Assembly (NCBI GenBank): GCA_021772015.1
Contig: JAETNS010000007.1
Span: 62,001-126,000, forward strand
Direction of reading: 5' to 3'
DNA from: Prevotellaceae bacterium
GTDB taxonomy: Bacteria > Bacteroidota > Bacteroidia > Bacteroidales > Muribaculaceae
DNA: 64,000 bases
Shown: piece after piece, positions 62,439-64,000 of the stretch
Numbering within the stretch: position 1 is the stretch's first letter
Layout of the letters: every line of letters starts with the position of its first letter
Translations under genes and position numbers: made by a program
The notes under the pieces: generated by a model
What the model was told of the DNA's origin: nothing
Database searches by the model: none
Seen by the model: the letters and a program-made list of their open reading frames with translations, nothing else

Positions 62439-64000
62439 TTACTTTATTTTGAATTCCAAGTCTATGGCATCCTTAAAACTTGTCATTATAAGAAACCGTG
62501 ATGCAGATTGATCTTTGGGGTTATTCTTCATATAATTCTGAAGAAAATCCTCAAATTGAGGGACAAGCACATCTATTGTTGTCTCGGATAAGCAATATCT
62601 AAGATAAGCTATATACATATTCTTCTGAACGGAGCCACTATATCTAGACCTTCTATAAAAGCTCTCAATATTTTGATAATCAAATATCAAATCAACAGTT
62701 TCCTTGGATAACAACTTTTCATTCGAGATAAATAATTCCTCATAAAGTGAATCAAAAATTTCTTTCTTTTTATTGGTCGCAACTTCTGGTCGTTTATTCA
62801 TAGTAGAAAGGAGCAATTGACCTAATCTCTCTTTCCCGATAGAATACCTATACGACTTAGAATCCTTAAAATCTCCTTTCTTCCTGAAATACTGGATTCC
62901 GTGAGTCTCTAAAAATTGCTCTAACAAAATCTGCTCAGATCGCAAAGAACGCAGGTCGCTAAGACTTATAGCATTTTGACTATTAGTGAATTCTCCGATT
63001 TTATTTCGAAGATTATCATCACTAATCCTTAAGAATCTTACTAAAACATGGGCCTTATTTAATTTATTGACCATGTTTTTTTCATCATCCTGATTGAACT
63101 TATGTATTGATCTCAACGTTTGACCGCCATTGACTACTTGAAAATCAGAGATACTAAAGTTCCATTTTCCTCCAATTCTTGATTCACTACTCTTGATATC
63201 TTTTGCAATAATTGTTATGCCATTATTATAATAGAAGAATCTTTGAGGTTCATCAGATAGGCTTTTGATTATATTATCATTAAATTTTGAACGCAGGATA
63301 AATCCACGAACATTGTCAAAAAGCACATTTAGATCAACATGTGCTTTTATCAGAGAATCATCCCCTTCTTTATTTGCGTCATTTCTTAAATTGGAGTCAT
63401 TGCAAGTGATCCTAATTAATTCAGGTAATGTCATCTTAACTATATAAGATTTGTCAGAAGACATCTCATCTTCTTCATATGTTAGAGCGGCTCCTTTTTT
63501 CACGCAAAAAGACGCATCAATATTTTGAGGTCGTATTGAGGTTGCTTCTACAATCTCATTTAAACCAAACCCTTTAAATTCGATATCGTATTCTTCAGCA
63601 AATGATTTAACATTCGGATGATCAGAAGATAGTGTTATATTCTCATTTGTCGCATAATAATATAGAATTGTCCATATTTGATTGCTGTCTAATCTACTAT
63701 TAATTTCGTCAGCCACTTTCTTAATCTTTCCTCTTAAATGCATAGTATTCCCAGTGCTGATTGCATTAAAGAATTTAGAAGCGGAGATAAATTCATTTAT
63801 ATTCTGCTCCCTATCGGCCGAAAAATTTTCCCGATATTTGAAATTGAATAGTACAATTTGGAAATGTTCATTATCAAAATAAGCCGCATCAATTCCTTCA
63901 TCCGAATCACGTTTATCAAAAAAACGTGAATTAAACTCCGTATCACATATCATGTCTGTAAATTCCCCAATCTCATTGTCATCAGTAAGAGTTTGTAAAA
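62439..64000 (-). CDS. AIPR abortive-infection protein, N-terminus cut by window edge
   Basis: At least 520 residues of an AIPR (abortive infection phage resistance) protein; the frame is open through base 64000, so the start lies outside and the ATG at 63953 is probably internal. The N-terminal part has a nuclease-like core (SDEGIDAAYFD, then FQIVLFNFKY), and the AIPR core follows: RFFYYNNGITIIAKDI, FQVVNGGQTLRSIHKF, KIGEFTNSQNAISLSDLRS. The gene is visibly AT-rich compared with the rest of the window, suggesting recent transfer. No other defence partner is visible inside the window. Confidence 0.85.
   Translation of the reverse strand, partial: LQTLTDDNEIGEFTDMICDTEFNSRFFDKRDSDEGIDAAYFDNEHFQIVLFNFKYRENFSADREQNINEFISASKFFNAISTGNTMHLRGKIKKVADEINSRLDSNQIWTILYYYATNENITLSSDHPNVKSFAEEYDIEFKGFGLNEIVEATSIRPQNIDASFCVKKGAALTYEEDEMSSDKSYIVKMTLPELIRITCNDSNLRNDANKEGDDSLIKAHVDLNVLFDNVRGFILRSKFNDNIIKSLSDEPQRFFYYNNGITIIAKDIKSSESRIGGKWNFSISDFQVVNGGQTLRSIHKFNQDDEKNMVNKLNKAHVLVRFLRISDDNLRNKIGEFTNSQNAISLSDLRSLRSEQILLEQFLETHGIQYFRKKGDFKDSKSYRYSIGKERLGQLLLSTMNKRPEVATNKKKEIFDSLYEELFISNEKLLSKETVDLIFDYQNIESFYRRSRYSGSVQKNMYIAYLRYCLSETTIDVLVPQFEDFLQNYMKNNPKDQSASRFLIMTSFKDAIDLEFKIK

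Noticed and set aside
1-64000. Complete insertion sequences, prophage or conjugative-element genes
   Set aside because: No transposase, integrase, phage structural or transfer gene motif was found on either strand.

Overview
The window is chromosomal DNA of a Bacteroidales bacterium, most likely a gut Muribaculaceae (family-level inference). Supporting signs are Bacteroidetes-type promoters (TTTG/TTG, 19-21 nt, TAnnTTTG), secreted proteins with type IX-like C-terminal tails (NLQG/DLTG...GIYIR), the DUF1599/DoxX-tpiA-SPOR-folE gene order, a methylmalonyl-CoA mutase pair for propionate formation, and the menaquinone gene set. Apart from one visibly AT-rich gene at the right edge the composition looks uniform. 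There is no rRNA, no complete insertion sequence, no prophage and no CRISPR array.

Layout. 1-6.2 kb: end of an RND efflux pump, a large secreted multi-domain protein, an unknown small protein, a HepT/MntA (HEPN/nucleotidyltransferase) pair and a solute-binding-like protein. 6.2-10.5 kb: mutA-mutB behind a consensus promoter and a ~190-nt leader. 10.6-15.7 kb: a lipase-like hydrolase divergent from an operon of a small acidic protein, agmatine deiminase, N-carbamoylputrescine amidase and an ATPase-DUF4435 fusion that resembles a one-protein version of the PARIS (AriA/AriB) defence system. 15.7-24 kb: catalase with an OxyR-like site, pullulanase, a DUF4136 lipoprotein, MltG, an outer-membrane barrel and pyrK-pyrD. 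24.0-24.2 kb: a 185-bp MITE-like element with 25-bp terminal inverted repeats. 24.2-31.8 kb: ftsY-rimO-menF, nrnA, DUF4827, glmM and a C40 peptidase. 32-40 kb: a minus-strand cluster (coiled-coil protein, DPP IV, membrane protein, miaA, secreted protein). 40-50 kb: a WG-repeat protein, an unusual REC-REC-PPDK_N protein, and the rpe/dedA/folE/SPOR/tpiA/DoxX/DUF1599 cluster. 50-54.6 kb: menD-menB-menC-menE. 54.7-57.6 kb: ptb-buk, then a gene-free 0.8 kb holding a promoter, hairpins and an intrinsic terminator that look like a small-RNA gene. 57.6-59.5 kb: tsaD, a CinA-type amidase and a CAT-anticodon tRNA. 59.5-64 kb: secreted proteins, a Crp-like regulator and an AT-rich AIPR abortive-infection gene cut by the window edge.

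How the parts fit: most genes are core metabolism of a saccharolytic anaerobe (pullulanase for starch, mutAB for propionate, ptb-buk for acyl-phosphate ATP formation, menaquinone for anaerobic respiration, agmatine to putrescine). Three loci look like phage defence or toxin-antitoxin: hepT-mntA, the ATPase-DUF4435 fusion and AIPR. The non-coding layer is unusually rich: two long perfect hairpins built of 9-nt units, the MITE-like repeat with dispersed terminus-like copies, the candidate small RNA, G-tract repeats and several genes whose -7 box lies only 4-7 nt before the start codon. All family assignments come from reading motifs by eye; no database search was run.
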